Notes under the pieces: generated by a model
Database searches by the model: none
Seen by the model: only the letters and a program-made list of their open reading frames with translations
What the model was told of the DNA's origin: nothing
Part shown: positions 24,562-35,663 of the stretch, in pieces
Position numbering within the stretch: position 1 is the stretch's first letter
How the letters are laid out: every line of letters starts with the position of its first letter
NCBI GenBank assembly: GCA_015056725.1
Contig: SVFS01000010.1
Coordinates: 1-51,151 of the forward strand
Origin: Lachnospiraceae bacterium
GTDB lineage: Bacteria > Bacillota > Clostridia > Lachnospirales > Lachnospiraceae
DNA length: 51,151 bases
Reading direction: 5' to 3'
Program-made: the position numbers and the translations under genes

Positions 24562-25125
24562 ATGAAAGAAAAGATATATTACATAACAGACCCTCTAATC
24601 ATTGAAAGAGTTAATGAAATCACAGAACGCTATTACAAACCACTTTATAACATGGCTGAATTTTATCTTGAAGATGAGCAGGCAGCAGCAGATTGTGTGA
24701 GAGATGTGATCAATAATGTGGCCGTTCGGGATAATATCGATGGAGAAATTGGTGACAGAAAATTCAATGCATACATTTACAGAGCCAATATAAATGCAAT
24801 AATTAACATCCTGAAGAAAAGTAATCGTGAAATTCCAATTGGTCTGGTAGATGATCCGGTGCTGAACAGCCGTCTTCATTATGATGAATATGACATAATG
24901 AAAGGTAAATACGGTTTCGGCGAGGAATTTGACAAGTACATCGAAAAGTTAAAACCGATAGATCGCAGAATACTGATGATGCATTTTGGTGAAGACAAGA
25001 TTTACGAAACGATTGCGGAGGAACTTGGTATGAAAACGGCCGCCGTATCTAAGCGTGTACAGAGAGCAATTAAGAAACTGAAAAAGATGATTCCTGATAA
25101 GGAGGCTTGGAAGAAAAATGACTAG
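24562..25125 (+). CDS. ECF-type RNA polymerase sigma factor 3
   Basis: The 187-residue protein has region 2 around YYKPLYNMAEFYLEDEQAAAD and region 4 around LKPIDRRILMMHFGEDKIYE, with the HTH IAEELGMKTAAVSKRVQRA. Its gene overlaps the anti-sigma gene by 8 bp. Unlike sigma 1 and 2, no matching ECF site was found directly upstream, so it may be read from another promoter. Confidence 0.9.
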   Translation: MKEKIYYITDPLIIERVNEITERYYKPLYNMAEFYLEDEQAAADCVRDVINNVAVRDNIDGEIGDRKFNAYIYRANINAIINILKKSNREIPIGLVDDPVLNSRLHYDEYDIMKGKYGFGEEFDKYIEKLKPIDRRILMMHFGEDKIYETIAEELGMKTAAVSKRVQRAIKKLKKMIPDKEAWKKND

Positions 25126-25801
25126 TAATACGGAAAAAGATAAAATTGCTGAAGAAGCATTACGTGATTATATAACAATTGTAGAAAAGGCCGAGTCAGA
25201 TGAGCTTATGCGCTTCATGGATGACAATTACAAGCCTATGGAAAAGAAGGCTGCAGCTGAACGGAAATATGTTGATGTGGATAAAATGTCCGGGTCCGGC
25301 AGCGGTATGAGCAAAGTTTTACGCTATGCAGCAGTTCTTGTTCTGGCTGTAACGGTTATCAGCATCGTAGTTCCTGTGCAGGAAGTCAGTGCATGGGTAG
25401 TGTGGAAGTTTGATGCTATATTTGGGGAGGAAGATGATCATACGGTAATTAATCCTGTAGATGAGAATGATTATATAAAATATTATTTAACGGAAGTACC
25501 AAAGGGATATGAAGTGCATAACACAATTACAAATGAAAATCAAACTTTAATTGAATATACAAACTCTAACGGAAATTATATTGTTTTTACTCAAGTAAAA
25601 TATGATATGTTTAAAGCAAATACAGACAATGAGCATAGAGAACAGAAACATGAAATAATAAATGACTTTGAAACATTAGTTAGTATTGGGAAAGATGACT
25701 GCTATTTTGAAATAATTGCTGATAATGTAGTAATAACGGTTCAAACTAATGCAGATTATGAAATAGGTAAGGAATTTATAAAATCATTAAAAGAATTATA
25801 G
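25118..25801 (+). CDS. Anti-sigma factor, DUF4367-like (module 3)
   Basis: The 227-residue protein has a cytoplasmic N-terminus of about 65 residues, one membrane segment (YAAVLVLAVTVISIVVPVQEV) and an extracellular domain with YLTEVPKGYEVHN. That is the usual TM-DUF4367 plan of clostridial anti-sigma proteins. It is translationally coupled to sigma 3. Confidence 0.85.
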   Translation: MTSNTEKDKIAEEALRDYITIVEKAESDELMRFMDDNYKPMEKKAAAERKYVDVDKMSGSGSGMSKVLRYAAVLVLAVTVISIVVPVQEVSAWVVWKFDAIFGEEDDHTVINPVDENDYIKYYLTEVPKGYEVHNTITNENQTLIEYTNSNGNYIVFTQVKYDMFKANTDNEHREQKHEIINDFETLVSIGKDDCYFEIIADNVVITVQTNADYEIGKEFIKSLKEL

Positions 25802-25817
25802 TATCGCTTTTAGAAAA

Positions 25818-25848
25818 GTGTCTTCTTTTTTGAATATAAATTGTATTA
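25818..25848 (+). promoter_or_regulatory. Putative ECF promoter (class 3) for the secreted gene
   Basis: AAAAGTGTCT, then a 19-base T-rich spacer, then GTATTA (25843-25848). The sites at 26353-26383 and 40957-40987 have the same box and spacing. Confidence 0.6.
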
Positions 25849-25879
25849 TTAACAGAAAAGGAAAAGGAGGACTCTTTCT

Positions 25880-26293
25880 ATGAGAAGAAAATTATTAATG
25901 ATGGTAGTTATTTGCCTTATTGTAATTACGAGTATGGGTAGTGCTACAGCAAGCACAATAGAACCTAGGTATAACGAGATTACTTCCGTTAATACAACAA
26001 TTTCTGCAGATAATGGATCTATTTTGTTTGATGTATTGCTTTATGTGCCTAGTACTACCACACTGGATTCTGCCTGGATTGATATAGAAGTACGTAATCT
26101 TGCAGGTACTGTTGTAGGGACTTTTACAGGTAAGAAGATGACAAAAGGCTCATTATATTTCTACTATGAAAATACGTGTGATATTTCAACTAGCGGAACA
26201 TATTTCTTTTCTTATGAGATACGCTGTTACAAGAATGCAATCTTGGTAGATAATCCAACTGGAACATCAGAAGTAGTTTCATACACAGCATAA
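25880..26293 (+). CDS. Small secreted protein (module 3), DUF6147-like
   Basis: The 137-residue protein has a signal peptide to about STASTIE (residue 25). A beta-rich domain follows, with EPRYNEITSVNTTIS at its start and YFFSYEIRCYKN near the end. PRYN-x-ITSV is the opening I associate with DUF6147 proteins. AAAAGGAGG precedes the start, and a terminator follows. No 3' duplication was found behind this gene, unlike its two relatives. Confidence 0.75.
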   Translation: MRRKLLMMVVICLIVITSMGSATASTIEPRYNEITSVNTTISADNGSILFDVLLYVPSTTTLDSAWIDIEVRNLAGTVVGTFTGKKMTKGSLYFYYENTCDISTSGTYFFSYEIRCYKNAILVDNPTGTSEVVSYTA

Positions 26294-26306
26294 CCACCAA
26301 AATCTT

Positions 26307-26334
26307 GGGCGGCCGAAAGGCCGTCTATTTTTTT
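26307..26334 (+). terminator. Terminator with GAAA loop
   Basis: GGGCGGCC (26307-26314) pairs with GGCCGTCT (26319-26326), two G-U pairs, GAAA loop, and ATTTTTTT follows. Confidence 0.85.
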
Positions 26335-26352
26335 GCAAAGAAATTTCAAAAA

Positions 26353-26383
26353 GTGTCCATTTTTTGCCTGATAGCTTGTCTTA
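26353..26383 (+). promoter_or_regulatory. Putative ECF promoter (class 3) for the RHS gene
   Basis: AAAAAGTGTCC, a 19-base spacer starting ATTTTTT, then GTCTTATATATA (from 26378). Spacing equals that of the sites at 25818 and 40957. The RHS start is about 60 bp downstream. Confidence 0.6.
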
Positions 26384-26447
26384 TATATACAAAGGATAAA
26401 GGGGTTGCGGAAATATAATGCGCTTTCAGGCGAGAAAGGACAAAAAA

Positions 26448-29400
26448 ATGACAAGAAGTATGTTAAAACGCATTATTGCGCTCACAGTGATTATGTGCAT
26501 GATGATTACATCACTTCCGGCTATGGGTTATGCGTCGATTCGAACTATTGACATTGAGCCGATAACAGAAGAAACCAATAATGGTCCGGCACCAAATGCA
26601 CAGGTACTGATTGAGGGCATGGAAGAACCGAAATCGTTTAGTGAAGTAACTGAAGAAGACATTATACTTGAAGAGTCAAACGAGTCTATGACGACATATG
26701 ACTTGGGCGGCGGAAGAAAAGTAACGGCTTTTTATAGTTATGATGTGCGTTATACTGACGAAAACGGTAACTATGTAAACATTGATCCTGAATTTGTTGA
26801 GATTTCGGACAAGGTTACTACAGACCAAGGTGAAAAATTAACGGGATACAAGTATGAAAATAAGAAAGGGAAAAACAAAACATACATTCCTGAAGAAATT
26901 TCAGAAAGTACCCCTATCATTATGGAGAGGGAAGAATACTCAATTACCATGACACCGACAGGTTACTTGAACAGTATTCTTGCTAAATCTAATGGAAAAG
27001 GTAAGCTGAAAGACGATATAGTTCGTACAGCAGATCATAAAAACAAGAACAAAAAGGTTAAAACTGTTTTCGGGAATGAAACAAGTGAAGCTTTCCTTGA
27101 ATATGTTTCAACCAATGAAGGTTTAAAGGAAAATATTGTTCTTAACGAGATTCCTAAGAAAACTGAGTTCACCTTCAAATTAAAGCTCAAAGGACTGTCT
27201 TATCGCATGAATGAAGCAAATGGGGGAATTACATTCTATGATGAGACTACTGGTAAGGACATAGCTTTTATTGAACCTCCATTTATGAATGATGCTACAG
27301 GGGAAGCATATAGTGAAAATCTTTATTACACAATGGAGCGTAAGGGGAATTCTGATAACTACACTTTAACGCTGACAGTGGATGAAGAATATCTTAATGC
27401 AGCAGAAAGAGTTTATCCTGTAACTATTGACCCTACGTTTTATTGGAATACTAGCTCTACATTCCTGGAAGCATACGTTAATAGCGGAAGCCCAGATAAA
27501 AATTATTATGGCACAAGCTACCAAGTAATGCCATCAGGAAGAGCATCAAGCGGTAATAAATACAGAACATATATCCAGTTCCCTAATTTGAGAAACCAGA
27601 TTCTTGGAAAGGATATCATCAGCGCAGCACTTGAGTTATATGAAAATGGCGATGGTGGTTCAGGACACTCCGTACGTGTTTTTGATATTGATACAAGTTG
27701 GTATCCTTCAACTGTAACATGGAATACAGTTCCTACTTATTCCACTCCTTCGCTTGACTCATTCACGAGTACAGGTACTGCAGGTACTGAACAGTATTTT
27801 GATGTGACCAGCTGGGCGCAGACAATTGCAGATGGTGGCGACGATGAATATGGTCTTGTCGTAAGGAACTACACAGAATCTAGTACAAGTTATGTTGAAT
27901 TTTATGGCAGCAGATCATCATCTACAGCATACAGACCAGTATTTTTAGTAGATTATTCATCAGATACACCAGAAATGCCATCGGTATATATTGCAAATGA
28001 TACAGTGGTTATAGAAGGAATAGAAACTGTTTCCGGTACCAATCCGGTTATTGTTGGTTGGGCTGATATGGTTGCATATAACGTGCAGGAAGTTCAGTAC
28101 AGAATTGAAACCAGGGATGCAAACTGGAATGTGGTAAACAGTAGCTTTGTGCCATATACAACTCTTGTAACTTCTACGAATGCAGGTGTTTCATTAGGCG
28201 CATCAGGGACTGCATTAATACCTGGAAGTGCAAGCTTTCCGGATGGTAATTATGCTATCTATGTCAGGGGTGTAGGCAGCGGTGGAGGCACAAGTACTGC
28301 ATATGGTATAAGGTTTACAATTGATAGAACTGCACCTACTGCAACAGTAGCTGATGTAGAACCTAATGCTTATTATGCAAGTGCATACTGGAGTGTCGAT
28401 GCAGCAGATTTTATGGGAGTAGATTTATACCTCAATGGTGCAATTCAGGGCACATATTTTGCAGCAGAAGGTCAGGTAATTATTCCGTATGACAATTTAA
28501 TAGATGGCCAGACATATTCAGTTTATATTGATGTGTTTGATAAAGCACAAAATGTGACACGATATACGAAATACTTTACTGTACCAATTTATGACCCATA
28601 TCTTCCAATTATCGGAAATCTTTCATTGGTTCATTCTGATAATACTACAATCAATGAGTCAACATGGTATAACAAGACATCAGGAACATTTACTTTAAAC
28701 TATTCGGGTGTGACTGATATAGGCGCAGCGGGGGTTTATACCGGAAGTTTAACTTGCAATGTTTATGCAAAAGAACTTACAGGGACACCTATTTACACTA
28801 CTTCAACCACATCACCAACATATTCTTCAGGCGGATACGCAGGTTCATTCAGCATTCCTGCATCAACATTTAATGAATCATGTTTGTATTTTATTGAAGT
28901 AGAAGTATGCGACTATGAAGATAATAAGAATTATGATTATTTAGTATATAGACAAGATAAAGATGCACCAACAGGAAGCATTTCTATTATAGACCCTTTC
29001 ACAGAAATTCCAACAGATAATTTGGAAGGTGTAATGCCAATAAAAATCTCTGCGGCGGACAACGATCAGAGTGGTGTAAAACGTGCAGACTTAACAATAA
29101 GAAATGTTGCCACTCAAGAAGATTCCGCAGTTGAATCCAATTTTACAGCTTCTTTAAGCAAAACATTTAATTCTACTACTTATGCAAATGGAGAATATGA
29201 TTTAATTCTCACCGTAACAGATAATGTGGGACTTTCTACAACTGTTACGAAGCGAGTAACAATTGATAACAGACTGGCAGCTCCACGTGCGTTTAGTGAC
29301 AAAACCAATACAAATGTTGCAACAATCAGATGGGAATACAGTGAAGCCTTGGATAAACTTAACAAGATCCAGTATTCAACTGATAATGGTATGAGTTGGA

Positions 29401-32400
29401 CCGATGTGGCAATAGGTGACAGTAAATTAAGCGGTTTATTTACAGTAACTTTACCGGGAACAGAATCAGGCACATATCCTGTACTCGTCAGAGGTGCTGA
29501 GCTTTCAGGAGAAACAGTTATTGGCGGTAAAGAAAGAACCGTAAATTGCATAATCGATAAAACTGCTCCAACAGTAAGTATTACAAGCCTGGAAAACGGA
29601 ATTCTGACTGGTACAATTACTGACAGCAATCTTGATGAATGGCAGGTATTTGTAAAAGTTAAAGATGCAGAAGATACAACATATGCTGTTGTAGCACAGG
29701 GCCAAGATGCTGTAACCGATGGAAGAATAGGTATTGTTGATCTTTCAGCAGCAACGTATCCTTCTGACACATGGTATACTGTTAAAATTTCAGCAACAGA
29801 TACTTTAGGCAACACAGGATATACTACATATGATATTCTGAAGGACGCAACATACAGTAGTGCAACTCTTGTAGAACCGACAATCAGAATTCAGCGTGGC
29901 TATAATCAGGAATACGATAGCAATACGCTTCTTATTGGAACAGAAACTACAAGTATTGCTTTGAATGGTACACCTGCAGGAACTGTTCAGTGGTTTGTGA
30001 ACAATGCTTTAGTTTCAACAGAAGCAGCGTACACAGATACTTTTTCAACAAAGTACATTCAGGATGTGGCAAACAAAATTACAGCAGTTATCACGGCAGC
30101 AGATGGCACAAAGAGTTATACTTCTAATCTGATAATGGATGCTGCAGATTACACAGTTGACTGGACCAACGCAACTACAGTTGAAGGTGAAAATAGTAAG
30201 GAATATACCGTAACCTTTAGTCAGGATGTCTTAAGCTTTGTATTTAATGCACCTGCTGAAAGTTCCGAAGGAAATGCTGTAACTTATATGGCCAAGGTGG
30301 GAACAGGCACATATCAGACAGTTACACCGGGAACCAGCATTGATATTAGTACACTGGCAACTGACACCTTGACTGCAAACAATCTGATAGTTAAAGCAAC
30401 TGTAGCAACAGAAACAGAGTGGGAAACCCTCACAGCAGCAACAGTTTCGACTGACATTCTTGATGAAGAATACTTCAAGATGTCAACTGTAGAAGATTTT
30501 GTTCCAAAGAACATGTCTGCAGAAGAAGGTCTTAACTACAAGACATATATCAAATGGCAGATAGACAGTACTCAGGAACTTCCTGCAGATGTTTATTATC
30601 AGATTTATAGAGGAACAGAAGCTGGTTTCACACCAGACCTGACAACTCTGGCAGGTGATAACATCAAAGCTAAATACTGGTCTGAAATGAATGTAAACTA
30701 CCAGGATACGTTCTATTACAAGGTTCGAGCTGTAAAGAAAAATTCTGCCGGTGAAGTTATCGCAGCCAGCACATTCTCCAATGAAATGCAGGGAACTGTT
30801 GTAAGTTATAATGAGTATGTAAAGAGACTGGGCAGTAAGGAATACTGGGCATACGCAGATCTTGATATGCCAAGTGGTACCGCAAGAGTAGAAAAGAGTG
30901 AAGGTAACCTGGTATTTACTCAAGTGGACGGGTTAATCACAAATCAGTTACTTAATATAGAATTTAATCGTACATACAACAGTAAAGCAACCAGCAAGAC
31001 AGCTTTTGGTTATGGTTGGACACACAGCTATGACTTAGAACTGCTTAGCTTATATGAAACCGATGAACTGGAAAAAGGTAAGATAATATTCAAGGATGCA
31101 ACCGGCACTTTATATTTCTTTGAAAAAGGTGATGATGGTAAATATATTTCATCTTTAGGCAAATATATCACTCTTGAAAAGATTGATGCTAAAGAAACAG
31201 TCACACTTCCGGCTGCAACTGGAAATATTTCTGTTGAAGTAAACAGTGCATACACATTAAAGACTAAAGCTAAAGAAGAACTTAGATTCAACAGTGGTGG
31301 TCAGCTCGTATATGTGAAGGATGGAAATGGAAACTTCATACTTATGGAATATGATGATGTATATGGCATTCTTAATAAAATTACAACAGGCCAGAATGCA
31401 TCAATCACATTCACATACGATATCACAGCAACAGGTGATCCGCTGCTTGTAAACGAGGCAACATTCCCAGACGGACAGAAAGTTAAATATACATATAACT
31501 CTGCAGGACGTCTGATTACTGCTACTGATATGGGCACATCCTCAGATACAGCTGATGATATTGCGTATGAATACACCTATACAGGTGATAAGGTAACAAC
31601 CCTTAATGATGGTAACGGTAACGAATACAATATTGCTTATGATGAATATAACAGAGTAGTATCAGTAGATTATCCTGCGACTACAGATAGTAATGGTACT
31701 ACTTATGTTGAAGGTGTTCAGTTTGTATATGATGCATCAGTGAACAACACAACCACTACATCTTATAAAACTCTTAAATCTGGAGATGCTGCGGCAGTAC
31801 AGATTTCAAGCGAAACTGATTACTTCGATTCAACATTCGGCAATCGTATTAAGCATATTGACGCAGAGGGTTTCTCTTCGGAATATGCCTATAAGAATAA
31901 TTTACTTGAAGAAAGCAAGTTTGATATAGAAGCTGGCGAAATTGTTGATGGTGTAATACAGTCTGTAACTACGCAGAAGTCAGAAAAGACTGAATACAAC
32001 AGCAACGAAGATATTGAAAAGCTTAAAAATACAGAAGGATCATATACTGAATACATCTTCCTTACAGAAACCGGCAAAACACATCTGCCGTCAAAGATGA
32101 CAGAAAAGGATGCTGCAGGCAATATAATTGCAGAAGAAGAGTATATATATGACTCCCATGAAAATGTTATTAAGCTTACAGACACAGTAAATGACTATAT
32201 TGTTGAAACAACATACAACTATGTTGGAACAGCAAAAGGTGAAATTGCAACCGAAAAAGAATATATTGTTGATGGCTCTTCAAACAGACTTCAGCGAGAT
32301 ATGTCTTGTACATATACTTTTGATACTGTTGGTAATAAGGTAAAGACCCAGGTAGAAAAAGTTTATGCTGCAAATTCTGTTGAAGCATATCGTGTAACAA

Positions 32401-35400
32401 CTGTAACAACTTATGACCAATCCGGAAGAATTCTCACAGAAGTATATACTTATCAGGAATCCGACGGAAGTAAGAGTCAGAAAACAGTTACAAATTCATA
32501 TGATGTATTTGGTCGCGTGGTAGCAACTACTACTTCTGAATGTGAACTGACATCAAGTGGTACAGAAGATGCGGCTACCAAGATTACATTTACAGCAACA
32601 TATGAATATGACAAGAATGACAATCTGACAAGACAGCAGGACAACGATGGAACAGTTCATACTTATGAGTATGATGAGTCCAATAACCTGGTTAAAGAAA
32701 CTCTGACAAAGGGAACCCTGTCTAAAGTCTGGACAATTGAATATGCCTATGAAGATGTTACAGTTCATACTGGAATCGGTTCTGCCAGAAGCTATACAAA
32801 TGCATATGTAACGACTGAAATCCTTCAGGAAGGCACAGAAACTTATGAGCTGTCAAAGAAATATCAGGATAATCTCGGAAGAGTTATCAGAGAAGTTGCA
32901 CAAGGTATTCAGGTAGATTATCAGTACAATGCACAGGGTCAGATAACCAGCCAGTATAAAGTTGGTATCGGATCTGACGGAACAGAAGCATCAGGCACAG
33001 TGACACACACAATGTACATCTTCGATGCAAATGGCAATCAGACCGGAGTAATTGTAAACCCTGTATATAACGCAGAATCAGGCACGTTTACAGTGGGTGA
33101 TGATACTATTGTAAATACTTACACATATGACAACCGTGGAAATATGCTGTCTCATACAGACGGTGTGGGTAATACAACAAGATATGAATACAATGTAAAT
33201 GATGAAATCATTGCAGTTACTCTCCCTGACTCTCATAAGACAACATACGCCTACGATGTATATGACTCAGCAGATAATACCACCAAGACTGTAACTACAT
33301 ATGCAAACGCAGGAGTTACCGAAACAAAATACAATGTAACAGGTGAAATCACCAGCATTACTGATAAAGGTGACCCAACTAAGGGTCTTACACCAATTGT
33401 CAAGACCTATGAATATGATGCAAAAGATAATTTAATCAAGGAAACATATTCAAAGGGTAACTATAAGACATATGAGTACGATGCAAGAGAAAGACTGACA
33501 GCGGTAAATTACTACGAAACTGCAACAGGTGCTATCTCTGAAAGAACAGAGTACACATATAAGACTGGTACTGACCTTAAGGAATCCATGAGTGATTATA
33601 AGTATGTAAATGGTACTAAGACACTGTACCGTTACAGCAAATACACTTATGACCAGTTCAACCGCCTTGCAGGACAGGCTGAAGTAAATGCATCCGGAAC
33701 GATGCCTACTGATGCAGAAGTAACTGCTGCAATGATTACTTATGAATATGATATTAACGACAATATCGTAAAAGTAACTTATCCGGCTGCAGGTACAGAA
33801 ACAATCGGCTCACTAACTTATGTGTACGATGCAAACCAGCGTCTGACACGTGTTGATCGTACAGTATCCGGTACAACTACAACATTAAAGTCATATACAT
33901 ATCTTGCGGATGGCAAGCTCAGTACAGCTACCGAAGGAAACATTACAGAAGCTTATACTTATGACCAGTTCGACAGACCAACAAGCAAGACTTACTCTGT
34001 AAACGGAACCGAAAAAGAAAAGCATACTTATGTGTATGACAAGAATAACCGTGTTGTAACAGAAACTCAGGTTAATAACTGGCCAACATCCAGCGGCGCA
34101 ACTGTAAATGAAAGTATCACATACGAGTATGACCTGGCATCACAGCTCATCAAGTCAGTTAAGACTAACCTGAATGACAATTCAGTAGAAACAACTGAAT
34201 ATGGTTATGATGCTGTTGGTAACAGAACTGCAGAAAAAATTGGTAACACCCTGACTGAGTATGACTATGATACTCTCAACAGACTAAATAAAACTGCTGA
34301 GAGCGTTTCTGGAATAAGAGGAGCAGAGGTTAATTATGAGTACGATGCAAACGGCAGTCTCATCGAAGTAACTGCAGGAACAACAGTTACAACATATGCC
34401 TACGATGCATCCAATCAAATGAAACAGGCAACCAAGACTGTTAACGGAGCTACACAGTTTACTCAGCTTAACGAGTATAATGGTGAAGGTCAGCGTATCA
34501 GAAAAACTGAAGATACTGACGTAACTAACTACTTCTACGAAGGTTCAAGCCTGCTCTATACTACAGACGGTAGCAATGCGCTTAAAGGATTCATTATCTA
34601 CGATGGTAATGGTGACCTTTTAAGACAGATTCAGAGTGGCAATGCAAATTACACTTATACAACTGATATCCAGGGCAGTATTGTAAACCTTGTGGACAGC
34701 AGTGCAAATTCTGTGGTATCATATACCTACACAGACTTTGGTGAAACTGTAGAGAAATCTGACTCGGATGTTTACAATGAGCTGAGATACACAGGCGGAG
34801 TTTATGACGAAGCAACAGGGCTGTATTATCTGAATGCGAGATTCTATGACCCTGAAATCGGTAGATTCCTCAATCCTGACAGTTACAGAGGAGAGCCAGT
34901 TGACCCTCAGACACTGCATCTGTACGCATACTGTGCAAATGACCCTATTAACCATGTAGACCCAACCGGTCATGTAATAGGAACTGTACTGGATGTAATC
35001 AGTGTTGCGGATAGCACAAGAACGTTTGTAAGAGATCCATCGCTTCTTAACGGTGCTATGCTGGCATATGATGTGGTTGCAGCAGTTATACCTGGTGTAC
35101 CCGCATCCGGAGTGGTAAAAGCTGCGACTAAGACTGCTAAAACAGCAATGAAAGCAGTAGATGCTGCTGATGATGTTGTAGATACGTTTAAAGCTGCAAA
35201 GAAAAATGTCAAGGCTGGCAAAAAAGTTTTTAATAAAATCAAATCATCAAAGGTTAAGAAGGCTGTAGCGAACAAGAATACTAAAGGGTCTAATATTAAC
35301 GCAGCAGTAAAAGATTCTCAAAAGAAAGCTACAACAACAGCGGTTCATGGAAATAGTAAGAAAAGTACTAAAGTACAGCATGGTTATGAAATATACAATG

Positions 35401-35663
35401 TTGAAACTAATGATGTAGTAAAGACAGGTATTAGTGGACAACCTCTTAATAAAAATGGTACATCACCAAGAGCGAACAGTCAGGTCAATAAATTAAACAA
35501 AGCTGTAGGCACAAATCTGTTTGGTGCTAGGGTAGTAGTATCTGACCTACCGAGCCGACAAGCTGCTTTAAATTGGGAAAGATTGAATACTCAACGACTG
35601 TTTGATGCAGGACATTCATTAAGTATTCATAAATTACCAAAACCGAATGGGAGGAAGCGATGA
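26448..35663 (+). CDS. Giant secreted RHS/YD-repeat protein with nuclease-like tip
   Basis: The protein has 3071 residues from the ATG at 26448 (behind AAAGGACAAAAAA; 26418 is an alternative). In order: signal peptide; a DNRLRE-like domain (about 336-502); Ig/fibronectin-like repeats to about 1440; an RHS/DUF6531-like region (about 1486-1533, FGYGWTHSYDL); YD repeats to about 2760; the RHS core end (LNARFYDPEIGRFLNPD, about 2790-2810; DPTGH at 2838); an alanine-rich linker; and a C-terminal domain (about 2977-3071) with YEIYNVETNDVVKTGIS, R and a late WERLN. The tip resembles URI/GIY-YIG nuclease toxins. It is probably a contact-dependent polymorphic toxin. The next gene is the likely immunity gene. 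Confidence 0.92.
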   Translation: MTRSMLKRIIALTVIMCMMITSLPAMGYASIRTIDIEPITEETNNGPAPNAQVLIEGMEEPKSFSEVTEEDIILEESNESMTTYDLGGGRKVTAFYSYDVRYTDENGNYVNIDPEFVEISDKVTTDQGEKLTGYKYENKKGKNKTYIPEEISESTPIIMEREEYSITMTPTGYLNSILAKSNGKGKLKDDIVRTADHKNKNKKVKTVFGNETSEAFLEYVSTNEGLKENIVLNEIPKKTEFTFKLKLKGLSYRMNEANGGITFYDETTGKDIAFIEPPFMNDATGEAYSENLYYTMERKGNSDNYTLTLTVDEEYLNAAERVYPVTIDPTFYWNTSSTFLEAYVNSGSPDKNYYGTSYQVMPSGRASSGNKYRTYIQFPNLRNQILGKDIISAALELYENGDGGSGHSVRVFDIDTSWYPSTVTWNTVPTYSTPSLDSFTSTGTAGTEQYFDVTSWAQTIADGGDDEYGLVVRNYTESSTSYVEFYGSRSSSTAYRPVFLVDYSSDTPEMPSVYIANDTVVIEGIETVSGTNPVIVGWADMVAYNVQEVQYRIETRDANWNVVNSSFVPYTTLVTSTNAGVSLGASGTALIPGSASFPDGNYAIYVRGVGSGGGTSTAYGIRFTIDRTAPTATVADVEPNAYYASAYWSVDAADFMGVDLYLNGAIQGTYFAAEGQVIIPYDNLIDGQTYSVYIDVFDKAQNVTRYTKYFTVPIYDPYLPIIGNLSLVHSDNTTINESTWYNKTSGTFTLNYSGVTDIGAAGVYTGSLTCNVYAKELTGTPIYTTSTTSPTYSSGGYAGSFSIPASTFNESCLYFIEVEVCDYEDNKNYDYLVYRQDKDAPTGSISIIDPFTEIPTDNLEGVMPIKISAADNDQSGVKRADLTIRNVATQEDSAVESNFTASLSKTFNSTTYANGEYDLILTVTDNVGLSTTVTKRVTIDNRLAAPRAFSDKTNTNVATIRWEYSEALDKLNKIQYSTDNGMSWTDVAIGDSKLSGLFTVTLPGTESGTYPVLVRGAELSGETVIGGKERTVNCIIDKTAPTVSITSLENGILTGTITDSNLDEWQVFVKVKDAEDTTYAVVAQGQDAVTDGRIGIVDLSAATYPSDTWYTVKISATDTLGNTGYTTYDILKDATYSSATLVEPTIRIQRGYNQEYDSNTLLIGTETTSIALNGTPAGTVQWFVNNALVSTEAAYTDTFSTKYIQDVANKITAVITAADGTKSYTSNLIMDAADYTVDWTNATTVEGENSKEYTVTFSQDVLSFVFNAPAESSEGNAVTYMAKVGTGTYQTVTPGTSIDISTLATDTLTANNLIVKATVATETEWETLTAATVSTDILDEEYFKMSTVEDFVPKNMSAEEGLNYKTYIKWQIDSTQELPADVYYQIYRGTEAGFTPDLTTLAGDNIKAKYWSEMNVNYQDTFYYKVRAVKKNSAGEVIAASTFSNEMQGTVVSYNEYVKRLGSKEYWAYADLDMPSGTARVEKSEGNLVFTQVDGLITNQLLNIEFNRTYNSKATSKTAFGYGWTHSYDLELLSLYETDELEKGKIIFKDATGTLYFFEKGDDGKYISSLGKYITLEKIDAKETVTLPAATGNISVEVNSAYTLKTKAKEELRFNSGGQLVYVKDGNGNFILMEYDDVYGILNKITTGQNASITFTYDITATGDPLLVNEATFPDGQKVKYTYNSAGRLITATDMGTSSDTADDIAYEYTYTGDKVTTLNDGNGNEYNIAYDEYNRVVSVDYPATTDSNGTTYVEGVQFVYDASVNNTTTTSYKTLKSGDAAAVQISSETDYFDSTFGNRIKHIDAEGFSSEYAYKNNLLEESKFDIEAGEIVDGVIQSVTTQKSEKTEYNSNEDIEKLKNTEGSYTEYIFLTETGKTHLPSKMTEKDAAGNIIAEEEYIYDSHENVIKLTDTVNDYIVETTYNYVGTAKGEIATEKEYIVDGSSNRLQRDMSCTYTFDTVGNKVKTQVEKVYAANSVEAYRVTTVTTYDQSGRILTEVYTYQESDGSKSQKTVTNSYDVFGRVVATTTSECELTSSGTEDAATKITFTATYEYDKNDNLTRQQDNDGTVHTYEYDESNNLVKETLTKGTLSKVWTIEYAYEDVTVHTGIGSARSYTNAYVTTEILQEGTETYELSKKYQDNLGRVIREVAQGIQVDYQYNAQGQITSQYKVGIGSDGTEASGTVTHTMYIFDANGNQTGVIVNPVYNAESGTFTVGDDTIVNTYTYDNRGNMLSHTDGVGNTTRYEYNVNDEIIAVTLPDSHKTTYAYDVYDSADNTTKTVTTYANAGVTETKYNVTGEITSITDKGDPTKGLTPIVKTYEYDAKDNLIKETYSKGNYKTYEYDARERLTAVNYYETATGAISERTEYTYKTGTDLKESMSDYKYVNGTKTLYRYSKYTYDQFNRLAGQAEVNASGTMPTDAEVTAAMITYEYDINDNIVKVTYPAAGTETIGSLTYVYDANQRLTRVDRTVSGTTTTLKSYTYLADGKLSTATEGNITEAYTYDQFDRPTSKTYSVNGTEKEKHTYVYDKNNRVVTETQVNNWPTSSGATVNESITYEYDLASQLIKSVKTNLNDNSVETTEYGYDAVGNRTAEKIGNTLTEYDYDTLNRLNKTAESVSGIRGAEVNYEYDANGSLIEVTAGTTVTTYAYDASNQMKQATKTVNGATQFTQLNEYNGEGQRIRKTEDTDVTNYFYEGSSLLYTTDGSNALKGFIIYDGNGDLLRQIQSGNANYTYTTDIQGSIVNLVDSSANSVVSYTYTDFGETVEKSDSDVYNELRYTGGVYDEATGLYYLNARFYDPEIGRFLNPDSYRGEPVDPQTLHLYAYCANDPINHVDPTGHVIGTVLDVISVADSTRTFVRDPSLLNGAMLAYDVVAAVIPGVPASGVVKAATKTAKTAMKAVDAADDVVDTFKAAKKNVKAGKKVFNKIKSSKVKKAVANKNTKGSNINAAVKDSQKKATTTAVHGNSKKSTKVQHGYEIYNVETNDVVKTGISGQPLNKNGTSPRANSQVNKLNKAVGTNLFGARVVVSDLPSRQAALNWERLNTQRLFDAGHSLSIHKLPKPNGRKR

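Noticed and set aside
12661-26334. Reading the repeats in the ECF region as a CRISPR array
   Set aside because: The repeats are 68-93 bp gene ends, only two copies each, over 1 kb apart, with no regular spacers and no cas genes.
29180-34973. Many minus-strand frames of 60-210 codons in the RHS gene
   Set aside because: All are antisense shadows of the repetitive RHS frame and lack ribosome sites and motifs.
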